Source: Pseudoips prasinana
Lineage: Eukaryota > Arthropoda > Insecta > Lepidoptera > Nolidae
Assembly: GCA_951640165.1 (NCBI GenBank)
Contig: OX621255.1
Location: 32,276,001-32,340,000 of the forward strand
Length of the DNA stretch: 64,000 nucleotides
Direction: 5' to 3'
The stretch's first letter is position 1; each line of letters opens with the position of its first letter. Positions 19,921-33,000 of this stretch are shown in pieces. The notes under the pieces were generated by a model, which saw nothing but the letters and a program-made list of their open reading frames with translations, was not told the origin of the DNA and searched no databases. The position numbers and the translations under genes were made by a program.

Positions 19921-20350
19921 ATTATTGGTCTGGTTGGCTGGTTAGTTAACCTGACTGCTAAACCAGAGGTCATCGGTTCGATACCCACCCAGGGGCTCTA
20001 CCGGCAAAGTCGCCGAACATCGTTTTCGTGAATGGCGTTCAAATAAATAAAGTTTAAAAATGACTAAATCAATAGTTAAATCGGCTTCCATGACCACATT
20101 TGACGTCATAAATGGTCCGGAATCGATGACGACGTTAAAGCCTTTAATTAAGTTATTTTTAATCTTTATTTATTTGAACGCCATTCACGAAAACGATGTT
20201 CGGTGACTTAGCCGGTAGAGCCCCAGGACAATTCTTTGTGTGAAGAACACGATTATTTCTTCTCTGCCTGGGTGTATTCGTTGGTGGTTTATTCGTTACC
20301 TGGTTACCACAGCACAGATACTGCCTGGTTTGGGATCAGATGGCAGTTCG
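19921..20350 (+). mobile_element. SINE-5 copy split by a foldback MITE
   Basis: The tRNA-like head (GGCTGGTTAGTTAACCTGAC, B-box GTTCGATACCC) runs to 19992 and resumes at 20224 with GACAATTCTTTGTGTGAAG. Confidence 0.7.
19993..20223. mobile_element. 231-bp foldback MITE, copy 1, 3-bp target duplication
   Basis: Starts GGGCTCTACCGGC and ends with its inverse; arms of about 100 bp including CATCGTTTTCGTGAATGGCG. Flanked by CAG on both sides (19990-19992, 20224-20226). The second copy at 55364-55597 is flanked by CTG. Confidence 0.85.
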
Positions 20351-20489
20351 TTAGTTATCTTAAGATATTTATATTTATAGCAGCTTTAAAAATGCACAGA
20401 TTGTGATAATTTGTTGTAGACCTATTACGGTTCATGAGATACAGCCCGCTGATAAACAGGCGGAAATAGCGAAGGCATAGGGTTCCGTT

Positions 20490-20655
20490 GGCGTACCGGA
20501 GCAGCATACCCGCGTTCCCGGGACTCCCCCATCAGGCGCCAAGAGAAGTCCACGGCAGGTAGGTTTAGTCGGTGCAAGTCCGACATACCCACCCGCAGAC
20601 ACTTTTTGCGGGAGGCATGCGAAGGCATTCCCCCTGCCTTATCAAAAAAAAAAAA
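20490..20655 (+). mobile_element. R1-clade LINE, 5'-truncated copy with target duplication
   Basis: 3' UTR of the LINE family including both hairpins and an A tail, flanked by AGGGTTCCGTT at 20479-20489 and 20656-20666. It lies about 350 bp upstream of the gene 1 start codon. Confidence 0.9.
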
Positions 20656-20879
20656 AGGGTTCCGTTTGGCATCCTTTGTGTACGGAGCGCTAAAAACCAT
20701 GATTTTATGTATATTCATTATTAATATCATTATACATACATATTTACGGGTGTACAAGTATAATGATATTCATGATGTATGCGGTTGGTCAAGGATATTT
20801 TAAAGCCTGACTTATTAACTTATTATATTTATTGTTTATATTTATACTATATGTTTATATTATTTATGGAGATGGCTCG

Positions 20880-21000
20880 TATTGAATTTACAGAATGTTT
20901 TTGAAAATACAGAAGTCAGTTTAATGTTCAGGACGACACACTGGTGTCTAGGTTCGTGTATTGGACAAGTTAGTAGTTTTGTGATATCGTGAATACAGTG
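20880..21000 (+). promoter_or_regulatory. Likely 5' UTR and core promoter region of gene 1
   Basis: Repeat-free stretch directly upstream of the ATG at 21001. A TCAGT (arthropod initiator-like) lies at 20916-20920. No TATA box is convincing. The transcription start is not established. Confidence 0.25.
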
Positions 21001-21061
21001 ATGTGGTTGTTTGTTGTGTTTTTGACAACAGTGGCCACTGCCACAAGCTTTGATATCGGAG
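21001..21061 (+). CDS. Gene 1 exon 1: start codon and signal peptide
   Basis: ATG at 21001 opens [20 protein letters not shown]. Donor GTATGG at 21062; one base carried over (phase 1). The exon joins in frame to 21859. Confidence 0.85.
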
Positions 21062-24000
21062 GTATGGCTGTTTTCATATAATCTATAATCTGTTTAGTAA
21101 TCTATACATATAATAAAATCGTAGGAAAGTCAAAACTGTACATTGAATATTTTTTAAAGGATACTTGGGGCGTGTTCTACTATCGTATTCGAAGCCAAAA
21201 ATATAGTTTTTAGAATTTTTGTCTGTGTGTCTTTTTGTCTGTATGTATGTCCGGGCTAAACTCAAAAAGTACTGCATGGATTTACTTCAAATTTTGCATG
21301 AATATTACTAAGAGGTCGGGTCAACATATAGGCTACATATTATCACTGCTGTGATAATTTATAAAATTTAACGCGGGAAAAACCGCGGGGCACAGCTAGT
21401 ATTTACTAAATCCCATAATACGTTACGATTCTGACAACATCCAATGTTCCGTATAAGATAAAAAGTGCGGAGTAACTTTGCGGATATATAATATCCGCAA
21501 AGTTACTCCGAATATTATCCAAATTATTTATTAAAAAAATATATTTAATAATACAATAATATCCTGGGACATTATTTACACATCTGGCCATCTGATCCCA
21601 AACTAAGCAGAGCTTGTATGTAGGTACTATGGAAACAAGATAACTGATAATACTTCTTTTCTTTTGTAAATACATACGTATATAGGTAATTACACCCAGA
21701 CTCGGGACAAATAGACATGTTCATGCACACAAATATCTGTCCTGGGTGGGAATCGAACCCATGACCTCCGGCGTGAAAAGCAAGCATTTGCCAACCACGC
21801 CAACAGGCCCGTCAGAAATATTAATTATTGATATTATTGTTTTTATTTCTCGCCACAGATGCAGAGTATTTTGAAATGCCGCATCTCTTCCACCTGGACG
21901 ACTGGCAGGAGTGTATGGCGAAGGAAGGAATCTTCTGTATCGGCACCTTTAAATTTATAGACGATGGAAATAATACGCTGTTTAGCGCTATACAGGTGTT
22001 ATTAAATAAATACATTTCTGGCACATATTACACAGCCGCATCTGGCTCAAACTAAGCAAAGCTTGTACAGACGCCAGCACATCCAGCTACCCCAATCTAT
22101 CAAATTTCTTTTATATATATTCAACTATATTACATAAGCATAAGGTTCATTTTAAATTGGGGAAATTTGACAGATTGTTTCTGTACTATGGTGACTCGAC
22201 AACGGATATGAATATTTATATACTTTTTTGTAAATATACATATAATATATAGAAAGGCACAGGGCGTGTAGCGCAGTGGCTAAGATAGTCGCCTCGCCGC
22301 TTCGTGTCCCCGGTTCGTTTCCCGCGCCGGACAACTATCTGTGTGACCCATAATTAGTTCGGAGTCTGGATGTAATTTGTGTCCGTCTAGATTATGTTTG
22401 TAAAGTACCCTGCGACACATGTATTAGACTACATAGTGCGGTCGTTGTCTTAAAAAAGAGAATAGATATGTTCACGAACACAAATATTTGCCTTAGGCGG
22501 GGATCGAATCCACAACCTTTGGAGCAGAAGGGGTCATTACAGGGTCGTGGCGGTCATCACTAACATCTCATAGTGCCCAATATACACTTGTGAAACAGAT
22601 TAAATTTTAAAAAATGATTACTTTTTAACAACATTCACGAACAAAGGCTCCCTCCGTCTAGGAAAATAAATCTGGATTACTAAGTAACTACTTCATGTTT
22701 AAAAATAACTTCAGAGGGATAAAGACAAATCTACAAAGACTTCAAAAAGGAGAAAGGTACTCAATTCTTTATTTTTTCGTGTATGTACACCAATTACTTC
22801 GGAATTCAAGAAACGATTAAACAGTTTGTTTCTGAATTGTTTAGAAGAAGTTTTCAAATTGATTCCACATAATAGTCATCGACTTATATGGAGTAGTTTT
22901 TAAACCAGCTTCAATAATATGAATATTTTATTTAAAAGCGCCTTTTATTTTATTTGCAATTTTTATTGTACACTTAGAATAGCAAACAAAATAGTAGGCA
23001 CTTGCTTCTCCGTGCTGCCTATTTTACTATTTAGCATAAACTATGAAGGTAGTTTCATACACATTTAATTGTCATTCAATCAAAAGTGTCTGCGGGTGGG
23101 TATGACGGACTTGCACCGACTAAACCTACCTGCCGTGGACTTCTCTTGACGCCTTATGGGAGAGTCCCGGGAACGCGGGTATGCTGCTCCGGTACCCCCT
23201 TTTGCGCCATGTCCCAGATGGTCGGGACACGTACCCCGGGAGGGCTCCTTTGGATTGCCCTCCCCTATTGCCGACTCCTGCCAGTACGGCACAGCGACTG
23301 CGCCACAGACAGATCGCTGTCATCCCGGAGCCGCTTAAGTAGGGCCAACACAAGGACCTACACGTATTTAAGAAACTTCGAGAAATGTAAATCTAAGCAT
23401 CTGCAATAAATTAACATAACAATAACAAACTAGTTATACTTTAATATATATCAGTACTAGCTGTGCCCCGCGGTTTTATCCGCGTTAAGCTTTGTAAATT
23501 ATAGCCTATGTGTTTATTTTTTTTTACTTTATTTGGGAAAATAAACAACATTGCAATTTAAATATTTACAAAGTAAGCTTAAAATTAGAGTAACAATTGC
23601 AATATCAACCTTTTAATTAATCTCTTAATAAATCGTTAATCTCTAGGGTGTCGGTTTACTACATACCAAATTCTATTAAAATCGCTTCAGCCGTTTAGAC
23701 GTAAATAAGTAACAAACATACACACTCATAAACTTTCAGCTTAATAATATTAGTGTGAAAACAATAGAAGGCTCAAGGTCACCCAAAGAGCAATGGAGAG
23801 GGCTATGCTCGGAGTTTCCCTGCGGGATCGTATCAGAAATGTCGAAATCCGCAGGCGAACCAAAGTCACCGACATAGCCCGAAGAATTGCAAAACTGAAG
23901 TGGCAGTGGGCGGGGCACATAGCTCGTAGAACCGATGGCCGTTGGGGCAGAAAGGTTCTTGAGTGGCGACCACGAACCGGAAGACGCAGCGTGGGCAGGC

Positions 24001-27000
24001 CCCCTACAAGATGGACCGATGATCTTGTGCGGGTCGCTGGAAACAGCTGGATGCGAATAGCGCAAGACCGGCAATTGTGGAGATCTTTGGGGGAGGCCTT
24101 TGTCCAGCAGTGGACGTCTTTCGGCTGATATGATGAAACAACAGATAGAGCGTAGCACTGCTTATGAGTTCTAGTTAATATTGGATAAATAATGGATTTA
24201 CATTTCTCGAGGTTTTTTTTGTAGCAGCTTTCAAGTACCCGCCCGAATTCAAAATAATTCGTGTAGATAATGTTATTTTCACCTTTACAGTTGTATGCCA
24301 ATATATTAAAATACTTATAACTTTTGTGTTGTATGATTATAAAGTCGACTTTTAAAAAGATAATTTATTTTTTAAATAGACTCTAGAGAGCGCAGGTAGT
24401 CCTGATTATTTACAAGAAGTACATTTTATTGCAGAACTTCTCCTCCACCAAATATCATTACAACCACACACTGATCCACCGAGGATACTGTCTCCCGAGT
24501 ACGTGCGCCCACATCCAAGGCTCCACTCTTCGTTCGCAATTCGAGGTCTGCGTCAACAACCTGTCTACTACACGCTATGGTCTAGCAACGAATCTAACAG
24601 ACTTCAAGTATTGCAGGACGAAGGATGCAAGACCAGTCGATGGATGGGATCTGGGATTTTTGGGGATAGTTGGGGTCATAGTCCTTATGAATGTGATTGG
24701 AACAGCTTATGATTGCTTCAAGAGCTCCGAGGGGAAAGGTGAGAATTTTTATTCAACAAACAAAACGAAGGCAATGATTTTAATTGTTTATATATATGGT
24801 GAGAAACAGAGCATTCAGAAAAGTACAGAGGTTAAACAAATTTGGACCTCCATTAATTTGGGACTTACAAGAATTATTAATATGTACTAAAAGTATTCTT
24901 TTGGTCCAGATTTTAAAATGGCAACTAGTCTCAATGAGAAAATGCCACCTGCGTGGACATGGCACAGTACCAACCCAGAAGCACTCTCTATAATTTCATG
25001 GGGCGGGCTATCCAACACAATCGGAGCAAGGTCAACTTAGAAGGAGGACTTTACGTCGTAAATTGTAAATTGACGTAATCAGCAACCGACCTGAAATACA
25101 GGCCTACTAGAGCCTAGTTTGGGAATCAGTCTTCCACAATATTTTTGTTTGATGTTCAAAACTTTCAATGTCTGTAACCATAACACTATGTACCATGTTA
25201 TAATAAATAAATAAATAAAAACAAAATAATAATGTTGAGAGAAATAAATAATAATGATTGATTGAGGCACAGGACTAGTCTAATATGGGCAAATAGTTCC
25301 TTAACATAATGCGATTAGAATCAGCTTAATCGCATTTGGCTAATGGTCTACGGTAAGTTTCTATATACATATGTAGCTACCATTGTTAGTAAAATATGTT
25401 TCACGGCCAGACTTAGTGTTAGCGGTTAACCGCTATTAATGAAGTTCAAGGCTCAAATCCATAAGATTTTTCTGCCACGAAAAAGTTTGGAATTGAGATG
25501 CCACAGTTCTATATTCCCGTGCCTGATCACGGGAAGACAGCGTTTTCCTAGGTCGAATTGGGAACCGGTGAATCCGTAGATGAGAGTAAGAGTCTAGACA
25601 TTACACTTTACTGAATATACGTAATTAATTAATAAATATCATCTGAGCTTATTTTGTTGTTCAGTTGTAAGTTTAGTTTGCTGACTTAGAATAATATTAG
25701 CTCCCAATTCATTTCCCAATCTACCGCGTAGATTCTATCTAATTTCTACACTGTGATGTCAACAAGTCTGTGAATACGAAATTGCTGAATTAGTAATACA
25801 TTCAGAATCATCTATTGCCCACGTTTATTTAAATATTAATTTCTAATCATAATTAAATATATATTAATCATAATTAATTTCTTAGCTTCTTCTTCCGTTT
25901 GTTCTTTGCAGGCATTAAGCTTTTAATGGCCTGGTCTGTAAGGGCCAACTGGAAGCGACTCGTAGCAGACTACAGCAACGGAGACCCGAGATTGTCAGCT
26001 TTGAAACCTATACATGGAATGAAGTATGAACGATATTCTTTAATGGATGTCTACGAGTAACTATTCTGTAGTCTTATTGTTTGATGATTTTTCAGAGTCC
26101 TCGCCTTGCTGATGGTTATATTGAGTCACTCGTGGTTCATGTACCATGCGACTTACATCTATAATCCACAGTTTTTGGAACAAGTAAGTATTTTTATAAT
26201 CTATTAGCACCGTAGTTTTTGTGGCGTTACAAATTGCGTCAATGACAATTAATGCCAAATGTAAATTACTGGAAAAATTACTAATACTTACACTATTTTA
26301 TATATTGGGAAAACTAACACACTATCATCTGATTCCAATCTAGACAGAGTCTGTACTGTGGCAACCAGAAAATTGATAAACATACATTTTTATTTCTAGA
26401 TACATCCATATTACACATAAATTACAACCAGATACGGAACAAATAATTTTATTTGTTTGACAAACAGGCGTGTAAAATAATTGTTAAATTATTATTAAAT
26501 GCTTTAATTAATAAAAAAAACTGGATGGTACGAGTATAATGTTTAAGAAACAGAAGACCGACTTCAGCTTTTCATTTAAAGAGCTGGTTGGCACAAAATT
26601 GATATGTGACTACATGTAAAGGATTTTATAATAATAAGTCAGGACTCGTGGAGAAATTGCGAAACACACATAAAAAGAAAAACGAAATAAATAAAAACAG
26701 TCGAACTAATAACTTCTATCATTTGAAGTCGATTAAATGCTAACACGTAAATTACAACACAACTATTTACGGTTCAATAGGTGAACATAATCGGGAAAAT
26801 TGCAAATAACGGAAACTTACTGAATAAAAACACTCCATATGTGTTGAAAATAAAGTTTGTTTATATTAGAGAACACATTATAGAATATTGACATAGCTGT
26901 TAAAGTAAAGTCAAAATTTCGGAACCCACACAAAAATAGAAAAAACTAGCGTTTTCTCAGTACTTAGAGGCACTAAGAACTTTACACTGAGCGTTACTAC

Positions 27001-30000
27001 CAGTCAGACGATTTATGCCATATACACATCCCATAGCCTAGACTTTCTTTCCTATTTTTGTAATTTCCTTCCTTTTCCACTGACGATGATTTTCGGGATT
27101 CCTTCCGTATTGGGTGATATTTTACTAATCAGTTAAGAAAACGAATGAGAATAGTGTAAGAGTTGCATGTTGAAATATACTGCTGCTTTTATTGATTATT
27201 AATATATAAAAGAAATAGAGACTCTTTTTGACCCAGCCATTGAATGAGTGTCTGGGTCATATAACTCAGATAAAGAGCGAGAGAGAGATTCCTTTAGGTA
27301 TCCATAACATGCTTTATATATCATTTCTCATGCGTTGGAACCCCTTTATAACAAAAACATTTTGGCACTACATCGGTTGGAATTTACCACGGGTGCAGCT
27401 GCATATTTCCATCGTTCAGGCCCATTAATTGTTTCTGTATGTTTCAAGCAAAGCTACAAGTTCCACTCAATCGTGATACAAAACGGCACAGTAGTGGTGC
27501 AGGTCTTCATTATGACCTCCAGTTTCTTGTTCGCGTACAATCTCCTGATACAAGACAAAAAACAAGCCAGCTTGAAAATGTTTCCTCAGGCCTTGATGCA
27601 TCGGATAGCTAGGTAAGATTCATGGTATACTCTTTACACTGAAGCTTCATCATCAGCATGTCAGCCAAATTACATGCACTGCTGTACAAAAGCCTCCAAC
27701 TCAAGGGCCATAATCGCCACACTTGGCAGACGTGTTGGCGAAAAACGCTGCTGCCCGTTCTCTGGTACGTATTCCCTCGGAACGATCTCTACGCCCCCCA
27801 CAGGATGAGCTGGGGTGATAACATTCTTTGTCGTTAGCATACAGCTGAATATCAAAATACCAAATCATTTATATTACATTTGTGTGGAATCGTCATTTTT
27901 TTACCCTACTGTGCAGTGCATGACGAGAATCACTTCCAGAAAAGTCAGTAGGAATCCTTTTTTTAAATATTTATTTCTTAACATAAAAATACATTGTATT
28001 TAAATGTGTTAATTTAGAGCGACTCAATCCCAACCCGTTTTGTCACATAAATAATCAGAAATTTTGTAGTAAGTTGTAGTAGTAAGAAATTTTGTAGTAA
28101 TTTGGCTTTATAGTTCTTTTAAAGTTATTCGTAGACATTTCTCTGCAGCTTATACGTTCTCTTTTACTCTTTTTCTTATTAAAGGTGATAAGCTGATATA
28201 ACACCTATATTGTGGTGTAATGATATGATAATGCTTTAAAGATCGCTGTTCATTGATAATTTTGTGACAACTGAAACTTATGGCCTCTACTTATGTGAAC
28301 CTCCTTCAATCATTCAGATCTGAAATAACCTTTCGTTTCACATAAAGATCTCTGTGTAATAACCGGGCATATATGTAGGTCAGAAGCCCAACTTCACTCA
28401 GACTGTGCTTGAGGCGTCTACTCTTTGTTTTCTACTTTGTTATGATAACTATTAATCATAATAAACTTGTATCTTGTAGAATAACACCTCTAAACCTCTT
28501 CATCGTTGGTTTCTCAACATCTTGGTGGGCACACGTCAGCGATGGCCCGATATGGCGCCCGCTGGTGGAAGGCGAGGTAGCTGCTTGCAGGACAAAGTGG
28601 TGGACACATGCTCTTTATGTCAATAATATGCTCAAGACTGATGAGAACTGTCTCATACATACTTGGTAAGTTGATCTCCTTTGCCATTTAACCTGGTGGG
28701 TTAGTTCTGACATCAAACCTAATCGGTCCTACATATGAAAGTGCTTCGGTAACTCCATGGAATCCCAAATATGCTGAATATTCAAAAAGCAAAGTGGAAA
28801 TGTCATCCTTATCACTTGCATGAATGGTCATCTACCACCGTGCATTTCACAAGAAACTTTTTGCCGCGCACTACCGCTCTGTGGAATCAATTAGCTGCGG
28901 AGGTATTTCCGATCCGGTATGACATGGCAACCTTCAAGAAGCGAGCCTATTCTTTTCTTAAAGGCCGGCAACGCACTTGCGGCTCCTCTGGTGTTGCGAA
29001 TGTCCATGGTCAGTGGTGATCACTTACCATCAGGTGACCCACTTGTTCGTTTGCCATCCTATTTTATACAAAAAAAAGCAAGATTAGGTCACAATATGCT
29101 GAAGTCTTACTGGAGACCGTTTATGTATGCCTTGATAGCTTACTCACAACATCAACATGAATAAGGGACTTCAAATCCGGTCGTACTAAAGACATAAGCT
29201 GCTTGAAAACGGACTGTGAAGTCAGAATGGATTTCTGACTCCGTTTCACCAAAACCGCATTCTAGCGGCAATTTTGAAGCAGTTCAAATGTAAATTGTTT
29301 GTACGAAGTAGCTCTTAGCATTAATCATAAACACGATTTTTAAATATACTTCCGCTCCAGAAGCGAGGGGCAGTAGACAGGATGGAAACTTATTGACTTT
29401 ATTGGCACTCAGGTCTTTAGCAGTGGACATGCAACTGTATGTAGTCGTAACAATCCTGACTCTTCTTCTGGCCCGACACCGTCACGCCGCAGTCAAGATG
29501 CTGCTGTGCATGATCGTGGGAGCCATGGCTATGGACTTAGCCATTGCGTACCACTGGCGGTACAAACCTATGCTGGTTATGATGTTCCCAGAGTAAGTAT
29601 GTTGTGTTATTTGCTGATGATAGTGCGGCGATAATAAAATGCGTAGATAAAACAAGATATGTAAATTATATTAATTACACATTAAAAGCAATTATAGACA
29701 GGATGTGTTCTAATAATCTAATTATCAATCTACATAAAACAAAAGTGATGCATCGTTACTAACGCATCTAGCCTGACACCTTATCAATTAACTATAATGG
29801 ACGAAATGTAGACAAGACAAATATTGCTAAATTTCTCGGTACAATTAATTACCGACAATCAATTGACATGGAAACCACGTGCAAAAGAAGTCTGTGAAAA
29901 ACGGAGATAGTCAGCGTATATTCTGTATAATTTATCTAAGAGGTGTTTTGTTTGCGAATGATATTTCATTGACGTTTAAAATAAATCGACAATTACGCAA

Positions 30001-33000
30001 TTTTTACGAAGTAAATAAAGCAATCTCTAAAGTTGTTCAATGGTTTAATGCCAACAATCTTATGCTAAATGACAAGAAAACTAAAATCATCAAATTTTCT
30101 ACATCTAATGTGAAACAGGTGGCCACCAATGTACAGCTTAATGGGGCTGGATTGACCCCAATGACACACCCCACAACAATTGACTACAATGGGGCCCACA
30201 AATAGAAAAACTATGAGGCAAATTAAGTTCTGCTGCATATGCTGTTAAAACTATATTACTGATGTGGATACAGCTAGAATGGTTTATTTCAGTTATTTTC
30301 ATAGTATAATGTCCTATGGAATACTTCTCTGGGGTAGCGCTGCGGACATTAACACCATATTTGTACGGCAAAAAAGAGCTGTCAGAGCCATATAAAAACT
30401 TGGTCCGCGAGAATCTTTAAGAGAGAAGTTTAAAGAGATTAATATTGACTGTAGCATGTCAGTATTTATGTCGCAGATTCTGACGGATTTAACTCCGAAA
30501 CATTGTCGGTGTCCGCCATCATGCCCGTGGTGAAAAGAATCAGTGCGCACACGCGGCGCGGTCGACCTCCGTTTGCCAACTGTGTCGTGTCGCTAACACA
30601 CTAATGTCACTTAGACAACTGACAGACGTCAAACGACACATGCGACAGTTCATAGACAACCTCGACTCGAACTACTGACTCAGTGAGTAGTGTTTTCCAA
30701 ACGCTAATAGATGGCGTTACTAGCACGTAAACAGTCCTTTAACTTAATTTCTCCGACACGGCCATTCTGACAACCAACGCGCTCTCGCGTTGGTTGTCAG
30801 AATGGCCGTTTGGCAGTTTGGCAAGGACACAAAGCGTTACAAGCGGCTTTTAATGTTACACAAAGCAAAGCCTAAAGGCTTTCAGCATTTACCACAAAGC
30901 GTTAAAGCTTTCATCATTTGTTAGAGGGCGTACCTCACACAATGCAAAGCGTTGAAACTTTCAGCATAAATGGCAACACACAGGAAAGCGTTGAATCTTT
31001 CAGCATAAACTGCATCACACAGCAAAGCGTTGCAGCTTTCAGCATAAACTGCAATACACAGCAAAGCGTTGAAGCTTTCAGCAGAAACTGCATCACACAG
31101 CAAAGCGTTACAGCTTTCAGCATAAATGGCAACACACAGGAAAGCGTTGAAGCTTTCACCATAAACTGCAACACGCAGTAAAGCGTTGAAGCTTTCATCA
31201 TAAACTTCAATACACAGCAAAGCGTTGAAGCTTTCAGCATAAATTGCATCACACAGCAAAGCGTTGCAGCTTTCAGCATAAACGGCAACACACAGCAAAG
31301 CGTTGAAGCTTTCAGCATAAACTGCAATACACAGCAAAGCGTTGAAGCTTTCAGCATAAACTGCAATACACAGCAAAGCGTTGAAGCTTTCAGCATAAAC
31401 TGCAATACACAGCAAAGCGTTGAAGCTTTCAGCATAAACTGCAACCCACAGCAAAGCGTTACAGCTTTCAGCAAAAGTTCAATTACTCGGCAAAGCGTTA
31501 CAGCTTTCAGCATTGCACAGAGGCAGCACTTAAAAACGCTGCAAAACGTTGCAGCTTTCAGCATCAACCTTGGGTCACGACTAATGAGCCCTACCTTACT
31601 GCAACGCGTGATGGCTTTCAGCAGGACATCAGGACAAAGCGATAAGGCTTTCAATCCACCCTTGAATAAAGCGTAGTAGCTTTCAGTTTAAATAAAACAT
31701 TTTATCAATCAGCAATGAACATAAGTCTTTTATCAACACAGGTTTACGTTCAACAAAACAATGTAATTATCGTTCAACTCAAACAATGATCATGATTCAA
31801 TACAGTAATTCCATCCAAATTACTAATTACACCAAATTAGGATACCAAATTAATCAATACAATTTGTTCCATAATTAAATAAAACTATTCAATTATGGGT
31901 TCTACAGGATCAAGACATTCTGCCAATTCAGGTAAACTAGCTGGATATTTACGCAGTCGTTCATGGCACACATATTGGGCCCGTCCCCCAGATGCTGGTT
32001 CCACCCTATAACGCTCATTGGAACACACTTTAGCTACCCTGTAAGGGGCTTTTCTCTATACTCTTACTTACAGTACAATTCAAAACGAGTTTTACTTTGC
32101 CTAAGACAGACTTCCAGGATTCATTTTTATAATTTTCGGCCACTGTAAAACAATTTGTCAAGGTGGACATCATTCGCTCCACCCGTCCATTAGCTCGGCT
32201 AACACCACTGGCAATCTCATGGAACTCAATGGCTCAACCTCGGCATAAATCCTGAAAGTCTTGACCAGTAAAAGATGTACCTTGATCAGAGAGATCAAGG
32301 TACATCTTTTACTGGTCAAGACTTTCAGAATGTTAGCCGAGCTAATGGACGGGTGGAGCGACACCGACAATGTTTCGGAGTTAAATCCGTCAGAATCTGC
32401 GACAGCAGCGGTGGGATCGATTCCAAAATCATCCTACGTGTCTACCGCAATGCCTGCTACTCAAAATCAAGAATATTTTCGTGATTCGGTTCCACCACGT
32501 AGCGAAAATAGTGTTTGAAATTTGAAAAATTACGATGAAAATACAACCCCGCTGATTGTGAATTTACGGCTGTATCGCAAACTCGTGAACCGATTACGAA
32601 ACTCGATACGTTACATTGACACATCTTCGATGTCGAGCTCGCAAATGGACTTCGAAGTCGAACCCGTTGTGCAAAACGTTACACGAAGCAAAGGAGCGTG
32701 TATCAAGATAGTTTGCGGCGACCGAGAGATTGATGACCTTTTTCAAGATATGGTGCCGTATGGTGCAGTGACCGTGCGAGAACTTACATACGTGGAGTAC
32801 TCGACTTACAAGCTTGCCTTGATTAACTGGTTGAAGCCTGCTTGGAGCGAAGGTAACAAAATAGAAGTTGTTATCGCAGGTATCTCGGATACCCAGGTAT
32901 GTTCAGACTTGTTTAAAACACGCCCACTGATTTCGTGTTTCGATGTGGTTACTCGCGATAAGCGGAGTCTCTCGGCCAGTTCGTGTTTATCGTTGAAGAA

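Noticed and set aside
28771..29019. 82-codon frame as an extra exon of gene 1
   Set aside because: Belongs to a common LINE 3' end and lies between exons 7 and 8, which join in phase without it.
30946..31531. Regularly spaced direct repeats that might suggest a CRISPR array
   Set aside because: The whole 39-bp period is repeated without unique spacers, and the context is an insect intron.
30921..31654. Long open frames on both strands (up to 239 codons)
   Set aside because: Produced by a 39-bp tandem repeat whose period is a multiple of three; no start context, domain or splice signal.
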